A model generated the notes under the pieces. It was given only the letters and a program-made list of their open reading frames with translations. It did no database searches and was not told where the DNA came from. Position numbers and translations under genes: made by a program. Below, piece by piece: positions 1-7,699 of a DNA stretch of 13,586 nt. The stretch lies in contig QNZW01000201.1 in the NCBI GenBank assembly GCA_003978375.1, positions 1 to 13,586 on the forward strand, written 5' to 3'. The stretch comes from Sulfurovum sp. GTDB taxonomy: Bacteria; Campylobacterota; Campylobacteria; Campylobacterales; Sulfurovaceae. Positions within the stretch are counted from its first letter, which is position 1. Every line of letters starts with the position of its first letter.

Positions 1-2145
1 ATTTACCACCCCACCATGCTCCACCATCACGCCTTTAGGTTTGCCTGTAGACCCTGAGGTATAAATGACATAGGCTAAATGATGTGAGGTGACTGCTGTT
101 TTAGGATGACTCTTTTTCTCCCCAGAGACATCAAGCGTATCTATCGTCAGTATGTTGCTGTGTGTTTTTGGAAGTTGGGAGACTAGAGATGCTTGGGTGA
201 GTAACACTGTGGCATGTGTATCTTCTAGCATATGTGCTATTCTTCCTGCAGGATAGCTAGGATCTATAGGCACATAAGCTCCCCCAGCTTTTAAAATAGC
301 CAATATCCCTATCATCATATCCAAAGATCTCTCTACACAGAGTGCAACCAAACTATCTGGTTGCACCCCTTGTTTAATTAGATAGTGTGCCAGTTGGTTT
401 GCGTGTGTATTGAGTTGTGCATAGGTAAGTGTTTTATCTTCATAGATAACTGCTATATTCTCAGGGGTACGTTTGACTTGCTCCTCAAAGAGTTGATGAA
501 TGGTCTTCTCTTTAGGATAGGGTGCTTTGGTATCGTTATACTCTACTAGTAATTGTTTTTTCTCCTCTTTGGTTAAGAGTGAATAGCTTGAAAGAAGCTG
601 TGTTTCATCTTTAACAATGGCTTCTAGCAATATCTTGAAATGTGTTATCATGGCTTCTATGTAGCTTTGACTAAAGAGGTCTGTGGCGTATTCTAGGGTG
701 CCATGAAGTATGCCTTGACGCTCTTGCATATCTAAAGTTATTTCAAAGCGAGAGACATCTCTTGGTAATGTTTGTGATGTAATAGAGAGATTTGGCAATT
801 CAATACGTTTTTCTTGGGTATTGTGTAAAATAAACATCACTTGAAACAAAGGTGAACCCGAGGTGTCTCTTGGTAGTGTGAGTGCATCAATAATCTTTTC
901 TATAGGCAGATCTTGATGTTCGTAGGCATGCAATGTATGTTCTTTGGTTTGTTGTAATAGTGTATGAAATTTTATATTTTTTTGGAAAGACTGTTTAAGT
1001 ACCAATGGATTTGCAAAAAAACCAATGAGTGGCTCTACTTGAAGGGTATTTCTTCCTGAGACATAGGTGCCTAAGTAGATATCTTCTTTACCACTATATT
1101 GATGTAAAAGCAATCCAAAGCTACTGAGTAAAGTCATAAAAAGGGTTACATCATACTTTCTTGAGAGTTGATTGAGTTTTGTGCTTATCTCTTTATCGAT
1201 ACTAAAGGAGATACTTTGTCCTTTGTGGCTTAGGATATTGGGTCGTGTATAGCTTGTAGGAAGGGCTAAGGGTTCTACACCCAAGAGGGTATCTTTCCAG
1301 TATGCCAATTTTGTTTCTAGAATTTCTCCGCTTAAATATGCTCTTTGCCAAAGGGCATAATCTCCATAGTGTATCTCTAAAGGAAGCAAAGGATTCTCTT
1401 GTGCATGCATATAAGCTGTATAAAGCATGATAAACTCTTCAATTAAGATACCCATAGACCAACCATCAGAGATAATGTGATGCATATTGACAAGGAGGTA
1501 GTGTGTTTGTGTATCTAGGGTAAAAAGTGTGACTCTAAAGAGCATATCTTTTTCTAAATCAAAAGGGGTGGAGAGTATCTTTTGACTGAGGGTGTGTATC
1601 TCTGTTTCTTTACACACAATCTCTTCTATAGTGAAGTCATCCCTTTGGTTTACTTGTTGAAGGGCAACACCTTCTTTTTCTACAAAGTTTGTACGCAAGG
1701 ATTCATGTCTTTGCACAATGCTCTCAAAGGATTGTTTGAGAGCATCTTTATTAAGTTTTCCATGTAATTTTAGGCGTACGGGCATATGATAAAGGGTACT
1801 CTTTTCTTGTTCAAACTGATCTAAAAACCAAAGTCTCTCTTGGGCGTAAGACAGAGGAAAATGCATCCTATTGCTTTGTGCTTTTATTTGTGTGATGGTG
1901 CTCTTGCTTGCTTGGCTTAATAGCATGATTAAGTGTGCTATAGTGGGTTTGGCAAAGAGATCTTTTAGTATAAGCTCTACACCCAACTCACTGCGCACCC
2001 TAGAAACCAATTGCATCGCAAGAAGTGAATGCCCTCCTAGCTCAAAGAAGTTGTCATAGATGCCTACCTTCTCTACTTGTAATACCTCTGCAAAGATACT
2101 AGCTAACTTCTCTTCTATTTCATTCGTGGGGCTACGTAGGCTATT
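1..2145 (-). CDS. Non-ribosomal peptide synthetase: carrier, condensation, adenylation (partial, no own start codon)
   Basis: The minus-strand frame is open from the TAA at 2161-2163 to the left edge, where the gene is cut. Domains in order: a peptidyl carrier protein with LGGHS, whose phosphopantetheine serine codon is at 2026-2028; a condensation domain with YAQERLWFLD, an HHxxxDG active site (HHIISDG, about 1462-1482) and a late IGFFAN motif, so it should be catalytically able; then an adenylation domain with LTYAQLN, LKAGGAYVPID and YTSGSTGKPKG at the window edge. Specificity residues lie outside the window. There is no ATG, GTG or TTG in this frame before the ATG at 2014-2016, which lies after the carrier serine. 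The segment therefore seems to be the continuation of the upstream FAAL, joined by a -1 frame change. It is inferred to condense a FAAL-loaded fatty acid with an amino acid. Its GC looks higher than that of the FAAL and ketosynthase genes. The family call is very secure; the start given here is the first codon after the proposed slip site. Confidence 0.93.
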
Positions 2146-3857
2146 TTTTTTATATCCTCTTTATAGAGATAGTTTATTTGATCGTTTAGATAGGCTTCTT
2201 TGTTTTTGTATCTTTGAATTTTACCACTGGAGGTTTTTAAAATATTTCCTGGTCGAACAAAAACAACATCATGTATATTAAGTTCAAAATCTATACTTAT
2301 GGTTTGTTTAATAGCGTTTAATACCGTGGCGTAGTCAAATGTTTTAAGATGCATACGTTTAACTTCTTGAATAATGACTAATTTTTCAATCCCATTATCT
2401 TCAATGCCAAAAGCAACAGCTCCCATAGTAACTAATGATTCATGGGCACTATAAGCACTCAATTCTATATCTTGAGGATAATAATTTTTCCCTCGTATTA
2501 TAATGAGATCTTTGCTTCTTCCACAAACAAATAATTCATTGTGATACAAGAAGCCTAAATCACCTGTTCTTAAATAAAATTGATTAGAATCAGTATCTTG
2601 AAGTTGTGCTTTAAAAGTATCCTTTGTTTTTTGTGTATTTTTCCAATATCCTAATGTGATGCTTGGTCCTCTTGCCCATATTTCACCTACTTTTTTTTCA
2701 TCAAGTTTGTGTTTATTTGCATCAACAATAATCACTTCATGCCCCTCTCTTGGGGTACCACAAGAAACAAGTTTGATGCTTTTTTTATCATCATCTTGAA
2801 ATGAAATAAGATTATTTTTAAAATCATCTTTGTCAATAGAGATAGTTTTTACTTTCTCTTTTGCTTCAATCCCTGTTAAAAATAGTGTTGTCTCTGCCAT
2901 ACCATAACAAGGAAAATGCACCTTTTCATCTAAACCATAGGGTATAAATTTTTTATTAAATTTTTCTATAGTTTCGTAAGAGACAGGCTCTGCTCCAGTT
3001 GTAGCCAATGTGAGACTGGAAAGGTCAATAGCGTGTAAATCTTCTTTTTTAATATTGTTTACGCAAAGTTCATAAGCAAAATTAGGACCAGCAATCACAT
3101 TAACATTGTATTTACTAATGATTTCAAGCCATCGTACGGGTTTTTGCAAAAAATATACTGGAGACATCAAAATAACTTCTTTACCTAAAAAGAGTGGTTG
3201 TAAAATACCACCAATAAGTCCCATATCATGAAAATGAGGTAACCAGCTAGCACCAATATTGTTTTGTGTATCATCAACGATATGTTGCAATATCGATAAA
3301 TTACTTATTATATTTGCGTGGGTGACCATAACACCTTTTGGTAAGCCTGTAGATCCAGAAGTGTATTGCAAAAAGGCAATGTCTTCTGGGTCAATAGTGT
3401 GATGATGTTTTGTTACAATTTTTTCTTTTATACTATCTTCAGTGTCAAAAATAGGTATATGCTCTAAACTATTTTCGTTATGAAAAATATGCAACAATGT
3501 ATCCTCTATTTTGTGTGTGGTCAATATAATTTTAGGAAGGCAATCATCGATAATATTTTTTAATCTATGGGGTTTTTCATTTTTTCGTGGAGGGTAAACC
3601 GAGACTGCTATGACACCAGCATACAAACAAGCAACAAATGCCGATATAAATTCAAGACCAGGTTGATAAAGCAACAGGGCTCTATCACCCTTTTTTGCAA
3701 TTTGTAATAGTTTGTTTTCTATTTTTCTTGCTTCCTTGTCAATCTCTTGAAATGTTTTTGTGACAGAAGGTCTATCCTCATTTTCTATGTATCTATATAC
3801 TATTTGTGTAGGTATATTTTTTAGATGATGTTGTATCATATCAACTATTGTATTCAT
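2115..3857 (-). CDS. Fatty acyl-AMP ligase (FAAL), lipopeptide loading enzyme
   Basis: 580 residues of an ANL-superfamily adenylating enzyme of the FAAL branch. It should activate a fatty acid as acyl-AMP and pass it to a carrier protein rather than to CoA. Visible motifs: the P-loop YTSGSTGLPKG near residues 165-175, the FAAL-like SWLPHFHDMGLIGG near 204-217, CYGMAETTLFLTG near 317-329 followed by the extra segment typical of FAALs, YLRTGDLGF near 428-436, and a C-terminal SSGKIQR with lysine near 546. The start ATG has a GGGGGAAAAG stretch just upstream. It follows the ketosynthase gene by 48 bp on the same strand. The normal FAAL fold ends around residue 560; the tail reads AYVAPR, a typical NRPS linker, then MK and a TAG stop. 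The carrier domain continues in the -1 frame, so the natural product was probably a FAAL-NRPS fusion. Confidence 0.93.
   Translation of the reverse strand: MNTIVDMIQHHLKNIPTQIVYRYIENEDRPSVTKTFQEIDKEARKIENKLLQIAKKGDRALLLYQPGLEFISAFVACLYAGVIAVSVYPPRKNEKPHRLKNIIDDCLPKIILTTHKIEDTLLHIFHNENSLEHIPIFDTEDSIKEKIVTKHHHTIDPEDIAFLQYTSGSTGLPKGVMVTHANIISNLSILQHIVDDTQNNIGASWLPHFHDMGLIGGILQPLFLGKEVILMSPVYFLQKPVRWLEIISKYNVNVIAGPNFAYELCVNNIKKEDLHAIDLSSLTLATTGAEPVSYETIEKFNKKFIPYGLDEKVHFPCYGMAETTLFLTGIEAKEKVKTISIDKDDFKNNLISFQDDDKKSIKLVSCGTPREGHEVIIVDANKHKLDEKKVGEIWARGPSITLGYWKNTQKTKDTFKAQLQDTDSNQFYLRTGDLGFLYHNELFVCGRSKDLIIIRGKNYYPQDIELSAYSAHESLVTMGAVAFGIEDNGIEKLVIIQEVKRMHLKTFDYATVLNAIKQTISIDFELNIHDVVFVRPGNILKTSSGKIQRYKNKEAYLNDQINYLYKEDIKKIAYVAPRMK
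2144..2151 (-). other. A8 tract at the FAAL/NRPS frame junction: candidate slippage or -1 frameshift site
   Basis: The coding strand has eight consecutive A. In the FAAL frame the codons are ATA AAA AAA ATA, so the heptamer A AAA AAA sits in register as an X XXY YYZ slippery site. A -1 slip here, or one added A by polymerase slippage, continues in the NRPS frame as NSLRSPTNEIEEKLA with no stop. An AGAGGA purine stretch resembling a Shine-Dalgarno lies about 4 bases upstream; I see no convincing hairpin downstream. The register and its outcome are seen directly. Whether the site is used, or simply marks an indel or a base-calling error, is not decided. A single A missing near 2124 would also restore the frame, as AYVAPRNEIEEKL. 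Confidence 0.5.
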
Positions 3858-3879
3858 TCTTTTCCCCCATGTTTATATC

Positions 3880-3899
3880 TTTAATTAATGCTAATTAAA
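3880..3899. repeat. AT-only inverted repeat between ketosynthase and FAAL genes
   Basis: A perfect 8 bp inverted repeat, TTTAATTA and TAATTAAA, is separated by the four bases ATGC in the 48 bp spacer. The stem is all A-T and is not followed by a T run, so it is unlikely to terminate transcription. It may be a protein-binding site or just AT-rich spacer. Confidence 0.3.
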
Positions 3900-3905
3900 T
3901 CTGTA

Positions 3906-5189
3906 TTATTTTATAAATTTTTTAAAAAGTAATGCTCCATTGTGTCCACCAAAAGCAAAAGATTCTGATATGGCATAGACAATATCTAAGTCTATAGGTT
4001 CTTTTACAAAGTTTAAATCAGAAATAGGATCTTTTAGTCCATTGTTGGCATGTATTTTTTTGTTTTGTATGCTTAAAATCGTTGTAATGGTTTCAATAAT
4101 ACCACTTGCAGAAATAGAATGTCCTAGTAATGACTTTGTAGAGTTTATCGCTGTATGGCGATTAAATATTTTTCCTAAAACCAATGATTCAACTTCATCA
4201 TTTTTTATGGTGCCTGTACCGTGAGCATTGATATAAGAAATCTCTTCAGGCATTACAGATGCCTTAGACAATAAATCTAAAAGCATTTTTTCAATATATG
4301 CACCTGTTAAATCAGGTGAGACCATATTGTACCCATCAAACGTATCAGAAAATCCAACAATTTCTGCAAGTATTGTTGCTCCTCTTTTTTTGGCATGTTC
4401 AAGCGATTCAATCACCAAAGCACCTGCACCACCTTCACTAAATAAAAAACCATTTCTATTTTTATCAAAAGGGATATTGGCTTTGGTGATATCATCACTT
4501 TTTGTCAAAGTATTCCCATAAAAAAAACTGTTATAGAGTAAGCCCACTTCTTGATCAGCATATTCGCTGGCACATATAATCGCCATATCTATTGTAGCAT
4601 TTTTGATACTTTCAAAGGCTTTTCCTATAAGTATAGTACCCGTAGCACAAGCGTAGGTGCCACTATTAATATTGTGGTGTAAACTTAATTTAATGCCTGA
4701 TGCTGCGGCAATATTATAAGGCATGGTCTTTGCTACACTTAGTGCATCTAGTCGCACTTTTTTCCCAGATCTGACCTCTGCAAACTGTATGGTTGCATTA
4801 GAGAGTGTTTCTATGCCTCCTATCCCTGTTCCTCCAAATATACCTATTTTATCTACATCAATATGTTTGTCTTTGATTACATAACGGTTTAATTTATCAT
4901 TTAATTTTACTAGATTTATGTTTGCTTGTTTTAATGCTTCTTCTATGCTTAGTAAGGCATTTAATGTGACAGGCTCAAATTGTAATATTTCAGATTTTGA
5001 AAAATCTAAAGTACGATAATCAAGTTTTGGTAAAGGGGCATAAAAACCTTTCCTATTTGGATCTATCTTCCAAGAGACAGGTACTTCTTTGATGGCAGGA
5101 ATATTGGCTATCAAGTTTTTCCAAAGTAGATCTTTTCCTAGGCCATATGAAGTATAACTTCCCATGCCTGTAACGACTACCCTTTTCAT
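3906..5189 (-). CDS. Beta-ketoacyl-ACP synthase, FabF (KAS II)-like, dedicated to the lipopeptide operon
   Basis: A 427-residue condensing enzyme of the thiolase fold. It joins an acyl group to malonyl-ACP with loss of CO2, so it could extend or tailor the fatty acid used by the neighbouring FAAL. The catalytic triad is complete: Cys181 in YACATG, His323 in NAHGTGT, and His357 in KSLLGHSISASG with Lys352. It ends in the usual FAFGGHNGALLF. The length fits FabF (about 410-430). Its ATG overlaps the stop of the carrier protein gene as ATGA, so translation is probably coupled. Its place between a dedicated ACP and a FAAL, with no other fatty acid synthesis genes in the window, argues for a specialised secondary-metabolite role rather than the housekeeping fabF. 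Chain-length factor activity is unlikely because the cysteine is present. The exact substrate cannot be read from the sequence. Confidence 0.92.
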   Translation of the reverse strand: MKRVVVTGMGSYTSYGLGKDLLWKNLIANIPAIKEVPVSWKIDPNRKGFYAPLPKLDYRTLDFSKSEILQFEPVTLNALLSIEEALKQANINLVKLNDKLNRYVIKDKHIDVDKIGIFGGTGIGGIETLSNATIQFAEVRSGKKVRLDALSVAKTMPYNIAAASGIKLSLHHNINSGTYACATGTILIGKAFESIKNATIDMAIICASEYADQEVGLLYNSFFYGNTLTKSDDITKANIPFDKNRNGFLFSEGGAGALVIESLEHAKKRGATILAEIVGFSDTFDGYNMVSPDLTGAYIEKMLLDLLSKASVMPEEISYINAHGTGTIKNDEVESLVLGKIFNRHTAINSTKSLLGHSISASGIIETITTILSIQNKKIHANNGLKDPISDLNFVKEPIDLDIVYAISESFAFGGHNGALLFKKFIK

Positions 5190-5443
5190 GAAGTTTTATG
5201 ATTTTGTAATAAAGTTTCTATATAATCAACAATGGACTCTACCGTTGTAAAATTAGCAAATTCTTCATCTTCTATTGAGATATCATATAGCTCTTCTAAA
5301 TCCATGATTAACGTGATACCATCCACAGAATCCATCTCTAAATCCTCTATGAGTCTAGAAGATAAATCTAATTCCAAATCTTCCACATTTAGGGTTTCTC
5401 TTATTGCTTTATAAACTTTTTCAGTAATTTCAATCCTGGTCAT
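5186..5443 (-). CDS. Acyl carrier protein, stand-alone
   Basis: An 85-residue acyl carrier protein with the phosphopantetheine attachment motif EMDSVDGI (Ser39), an acidic helix II (LIMDLEELYDISIEDEEF) and the usual length. It should carry malonyl or acyl groups for the ketosynthase encoded immediately downstream, with which it overlaps by 4 bp (ATGA). The start is supported by an AGAGGG Shine-Dalgarno 5-6 bases upstream of the ATG. It is the first gene of the operon and has a good -10 box about 28 bases upstream of the start. It differs from a housekeeping AcpP in its more diverged N-terminus, as expected for a pathway-dedicated carrier. It could also deliver a finished acyl chain to the FAAL or NRPS; the sequence does not say which. 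Confidence 0.9.
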   Translation of the reverse strand: MTRIEITEKVYKAIRETLNVEDLELDLSSRLIEDLEMDSVDGITLIMDLEELYDISIEDEEFANFTTVESIVDYIETLLQNHKTS

Positions 5444-5470
5444 CTTTTCCCTCTCTTTTTCCTAGTATAG

Positions 5471-5500
5471 ATTATATTGTAGCATAAAAGCAAAAAAAAG
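5471..5500 (-). promoter_or_regulatory. Promoter of the ACP-KS-FAAL-NRPS operon
   Basis: A perfect TATAAT on the minus strand at 5471-5476 is preceded by a T-rich stretch including an 8-T run and has no clear TTGACA. This is the usual look of a sigma-70 promoter in Campylobacterota. It lies about 28 bases upstream of the ACP start codon. Confidence 0.55.
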
Positions 5501-5544
5501 GAAATTGGAATTTATATGTGAAGAAAAAAATAATTTGGAGAATT

Positions 5545-5572
5545 AAGAAGAGATGCGAATGCATCTTTTCTT
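5545..5572 (-). terminator. Hairpin after the yeiH-like gene, possible weak terminator
   Basis: On the minus strand AAGAAAAGATGC, loop ATTC, and GCATCTCTTCTT form a stem of 11 pairs with one mismatch, starting at the stop codon of the upstream gene. The T run (5524-5530) is about 14 bases past the stem, farther than in a classic Rho-independent terminator. Termination here would insulate the NRPS operon. Confidence 0.4.
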
Positions 5573-6633
5573 TACATACAAACGAGTTTGGTTACGACAA
5601 AGCCACCTGAGACTAGCCAGATAAACATTACAGTAGCGGTATAAATAGGTGCTAAGCCCAAACCTTTAAATTTGGAAAAAATAGTTCCCATACCAAGAGC
5701 CGTCATTGCCATGGTAAGTAAGAAAGTATCTACTTCATTGATAATATCTACTATAGTTTGAGGAACAAGGTGCAAGGAATTAAATCCTGCAACCATAATA
5801 AAATAAACAGCAAACCATGGAATTACAAGTTTAATTTTCTCATCTACGTCTCCACCTACTTTTTTGGCAGACCAAGCGAGATAAAGACCAAGAACAATAA
5901 GCATAGGGGCAATCATAATAACCCTTGTCATTTTTACAATCACAGCAGCATCAGCCATATCTTTTGGGCTATTTGGGATGGAAGCAGGCACGGCTACGAC
6001 TTGTGCAACTTCATGAATGGTGGCACCTACATAGATACCAAAAGTACGTGGATCCATATGCAGAAAGCCTACAGCATTTTTAATCAGTGTTTCATACATG
6101 ACTGGATATAAAAACATAGAGATAGTACCAAAAAGTACGACCATTGAAACAGCAACAGCGGTTTTATGTTCTTGGGCTTTAAGCACAGGCTCTGTAGCAA
6201 GTACAGCAGCGGCTCCACAGACTGAAGCACCAGAAGCTGTGAGGATAGAAGTGTCTTTGTCCATACCAAAAACACGGTACCCTAACCATGAACCAAGAAT
6301 AAGGGTACTTGTAAGCATAATCAATGAGACTAAAAACCCATCCATACCTACTTGTGCAATTTGTTGAAAAGTAATTCTAAACCCATACAGTACAATAGCA
6401 AAACGCAAGATTTTTTTTCCTGAAAATGTGATACCACTTTGCCATGCTTTAGGTGTTTGGTTGTGCAAAGTATTGGCATAAAAAATACCCATAACAATAC
6501 CTATAACCAAAGGAGACAAGCCAAGAGCCTTGATAGGAGCCAACCCAGAGACATAGGTAGCAGCTGCTGCAAAAATAGCAACGAATAAGATACCCATAAG
6601 GGTACCATTACGATTTTTTTGTGAAAAAGCCAT
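5572..6633 (-). CDS. yeiH: YeiH/UPF0324 family inner-membrane protein, putative sulfate/sulfite exporter
   Basis: A 353-residue very hydrophobic protein with about ten predicted membrane segments and the family signatures GASVCGAAAV, GATIHEVAQV and VKMTRV, at the normal family length (about 340-350). Members are annotated as putative sulfate exporters, and in enterobacteria yeiH is controlled by the divergent LysR regulator YeiE. The same divergent arrangement is seen here, which supports the assignment. The exported substrate is inferred, not shown. The start at 6633 is preceded by AAAGG about 11 bases upstream, and the N-terminus MAFSQKNRNG leads straight into the first membrane helix. It is monocistronic as far as visible, with a hairpin at its end. 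The family call is secure; the transport role is moderate. Confidence 0.88.
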   Translation of the reverse strand: MAFSQKNRNGTLMGILFVAIFAAAATYVSGLAPIKALGLSPLVIGIVMGIFYANTLHNQTPKAWQSGITFSGKKILRFAIVLYGFRITFQQIAQVGMDGFLVSLIMLTSTLILGSWLGYRVFGMDKDTSILTASGASVCGAAAVLATEPVLKAQEHKTAVAVSMVVLFGTISMFLYPVMYETLIKNAVGFLHMDPRTFGIYVGATIHEVAQVVAVPASIPNSPKDMADAAVIVKMTRVIMIAPMLIVLGLYLAWSAKKVGGDVDEKIKLVIPWFAVYFIMVAGFNSLHLVPQTIVDIINEVDTFLLTMAMTALGMGTIFSKFKGLGLAPIYTATVMFIWLVSGGFVVTKLVCM

Positions 6634-6681
6634 ATGTTTAAACCTTTAATTCAATTTTATTGATTGTTTTCATGAAACTAT

Positions 6682-6711
6682 ACTATAAATTTGATACAAT
6701 ATGCAAATCAA
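6682..6711 (-). promoter_or_regulatory. Promoter of the yeiH-like gene
   Basis: On the minus strand TTGATT (6706-6711), an 18-base spacer and TATAGT (6682-6687) form a plausible sigma-70 promoter, giving a leader of about 40 bases before the ATG at 6633. Confidence 0.45.
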
Positions 6712-6717
6712 TATAAT
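6691..6717 (+). promoter_or_regulatory. Promoter of the LysR-type regulator gene
   Basis: TTGATA at 6691-6696 and TATAAT at 6712-6717 with a short 15-base spacer. It lies back-to-back with, and overlaps, the yeiH-like promoter, as is usual for LysR regulators that repress themselves while controlling the divergent gene. Confidence 0.45.
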
Positions 6718-6730
6718 TATAGACAATAAT
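6716..6730. promoter_or_regulatory. Candidate LysR operator, T-N11-A inverted repeat
   Basis: ATTAT-AGACA-ATAAT is a perfect 5 bp inverted repeat with a 5 base centre and fits the T-N11-A pattern bound by LysR-type regulators. It overlaps the end of the regulator's own -10 box and is close to the yeiH -35 box. The DNA is AT-rich, so chance is possible. Confidence 0.4.
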
Positions 6731-6766
6731 CATTAATAATGAACAAAAGAACAAAAAGAGTCAAAC

Positions 6767-7699
6767 ATGAAATTAACACTAAGACAAATGGAAATCTTTC
6801 TCAATGTGGTCAAAGAAGGACATCTAACCAATGTAGCAAAAAGTATGCATTTAAGTCAATCGGCAATCTCTATGTCCATTAAAGAGCTTGAGAGTATATT
6901 GGGACGTCCTGTATTTGATAGAATTAATAAAAAGTTGGTACTTAATGAAGTGGGACGTGCTTTTTATAAAGAGATAGATCCTATTTTTAAAAAACTTTCT
7001 GATATTGAGTATGAGTTTAAAAACTCAGAAAATAAAGGAATGATCCGTGTAGGGGCAAGTACAACGATTGTAGATTATTTGATGCCTTCTATTATTTGTT
7101 CTTACATGAGTTCTTACCCAGATGTTAAGATTACGCTCAAAGAAGGCAATACCCAAGAGATAGCAAAAATGATACAAGAGGGAAGTATAGATATTGGTTT
7201 TGTAGAAGGATTTGTATCGGGTTCAGATATTATTAAAGAAAAGATTGGTGTAGATGAATTGTTGGTTGTGACAGAAAATGCAAATTTAGCAGATACAAAA
7301 CCTGTATTTATTGATGAGCTTTCTGAAATGCGCTGGGTACTTAGAGAAGAAGGGTCTGGTACTAGAGAAGTGTTTTTAGACTATATTAAAGAGAAAGTTG
7401 ATAATCTGAACATTTTTTTAGAGTTAGGACATACAGAATCTATTAAGAGTATTTTAAAAAATAGAGAATGCCTTACGTGTATTTCTAGAATTTCAGTAGA
7501 TAAAGAATTACAAGAGGGTACACTTTTTCAAGTACCTGTGAAAAATTTTGCCTGTAAAAGAGACTTTTTGATGATATATCATAAAGATAAATATCATAGC
7601 TCATTGTTTGAAAAATTTGTTTTTTTCTCTAAAAAATTGATGGTTGGTATGCTGAACAATGATACCAAACTTTGTGCCATAGAGTTATCTAAAGCGTAA
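6767..7699 (+). CDS. LysR-type transcriptional regulator, YeiE/CysB-like, controlling the divergent yeiH-like gene
   Basis: A 310-residue protein with an N-terminal winged helix-turn-helix (residues about 4-62: LRQMEIFLNVVKEGHLTNVA, then SQSAISMSIKELE and LGRPVFDR) and a periplasmic-binding-like effector domain from about residue 90. The length is standard for LysR regulators. It diverges from yeiH across 133 bp that contain overlapping promoters and a T-N11-A repeat, so it very likely regulates yeiH and itself. By analogy with enterobacterial YeiE the effector may be sulfite or a related sulfur anion; this is inference from gene order. The ATG has only a weak Shine-Dalgarno (AAAAGAG). The last 15 bp overlap the end of the convergent mobA gene. 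Confidence 0.9.
   Translation: MKLTLRQMEIFLNVVKEGHLTNVAKSMHLSQSAISMSIKELESILGRPVFDRINKKLVLNEVGRAFYKEIDPIFKKLSDIEYEFKNSENKGMIRVGASTTIVDYLMPSIICSYMSSYPDVKITLKEGNTQEIAKMIQEGSIDIGFVEGFVSGSDIIKEKIGVDELLVVTENANLADTKPVFIDELSEMRWVLREEGSGTREVFLDYIKEKVDNLNIFLELGHTESIKSILKNRECLTCISRISVDKELQEGTLFQVPVKNFACKRDFLMIYHKDKYHSSLFEKFVFFSKKLMVGMLNNDTKLCAIELSKA

Noticed and set aside
22..62. Similarity of DNA between 22-62 and 3328-3363, looking like a direct repeat
   Set aside because: Both encode the conserved TSGSTGxPKGVMV motif of adenylating domains; homology of the family explains it.
2014..2016. ATG as a true start of a separate NRPS gene
   Set aside because: It lies four codons after the carrier serine, so the carrier domain would be destroyed.
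2121..2145. Stimulatory hairpin downstream of the A8 tract
   Set aside because: CTACGTAG is a perfect palindrome but leaves no loop, and no longer stem was found.
1582..2281. Short plus-strand reading frames opposite the NRPS and FAAL genes
   Set aside because: They are antisense shadows of strongly supported coding sequence, without Shine-Dalgarno sites or recognisable domains.
3880..3899. Terminator between ketosynthase and FAAL genes
   Set aside because: The stem is only A-T pairs and no T run follows, so it was kept only as an inverted repeat.
5758..6367. Open frames of 89-117 codons on the plus strand, and one of 63 codons on the minus strand, inside the yeiH-like gene
   Set aside because: They overlap a clear membrane protein with family motifs; composition reflects the complementary or shifted frame.
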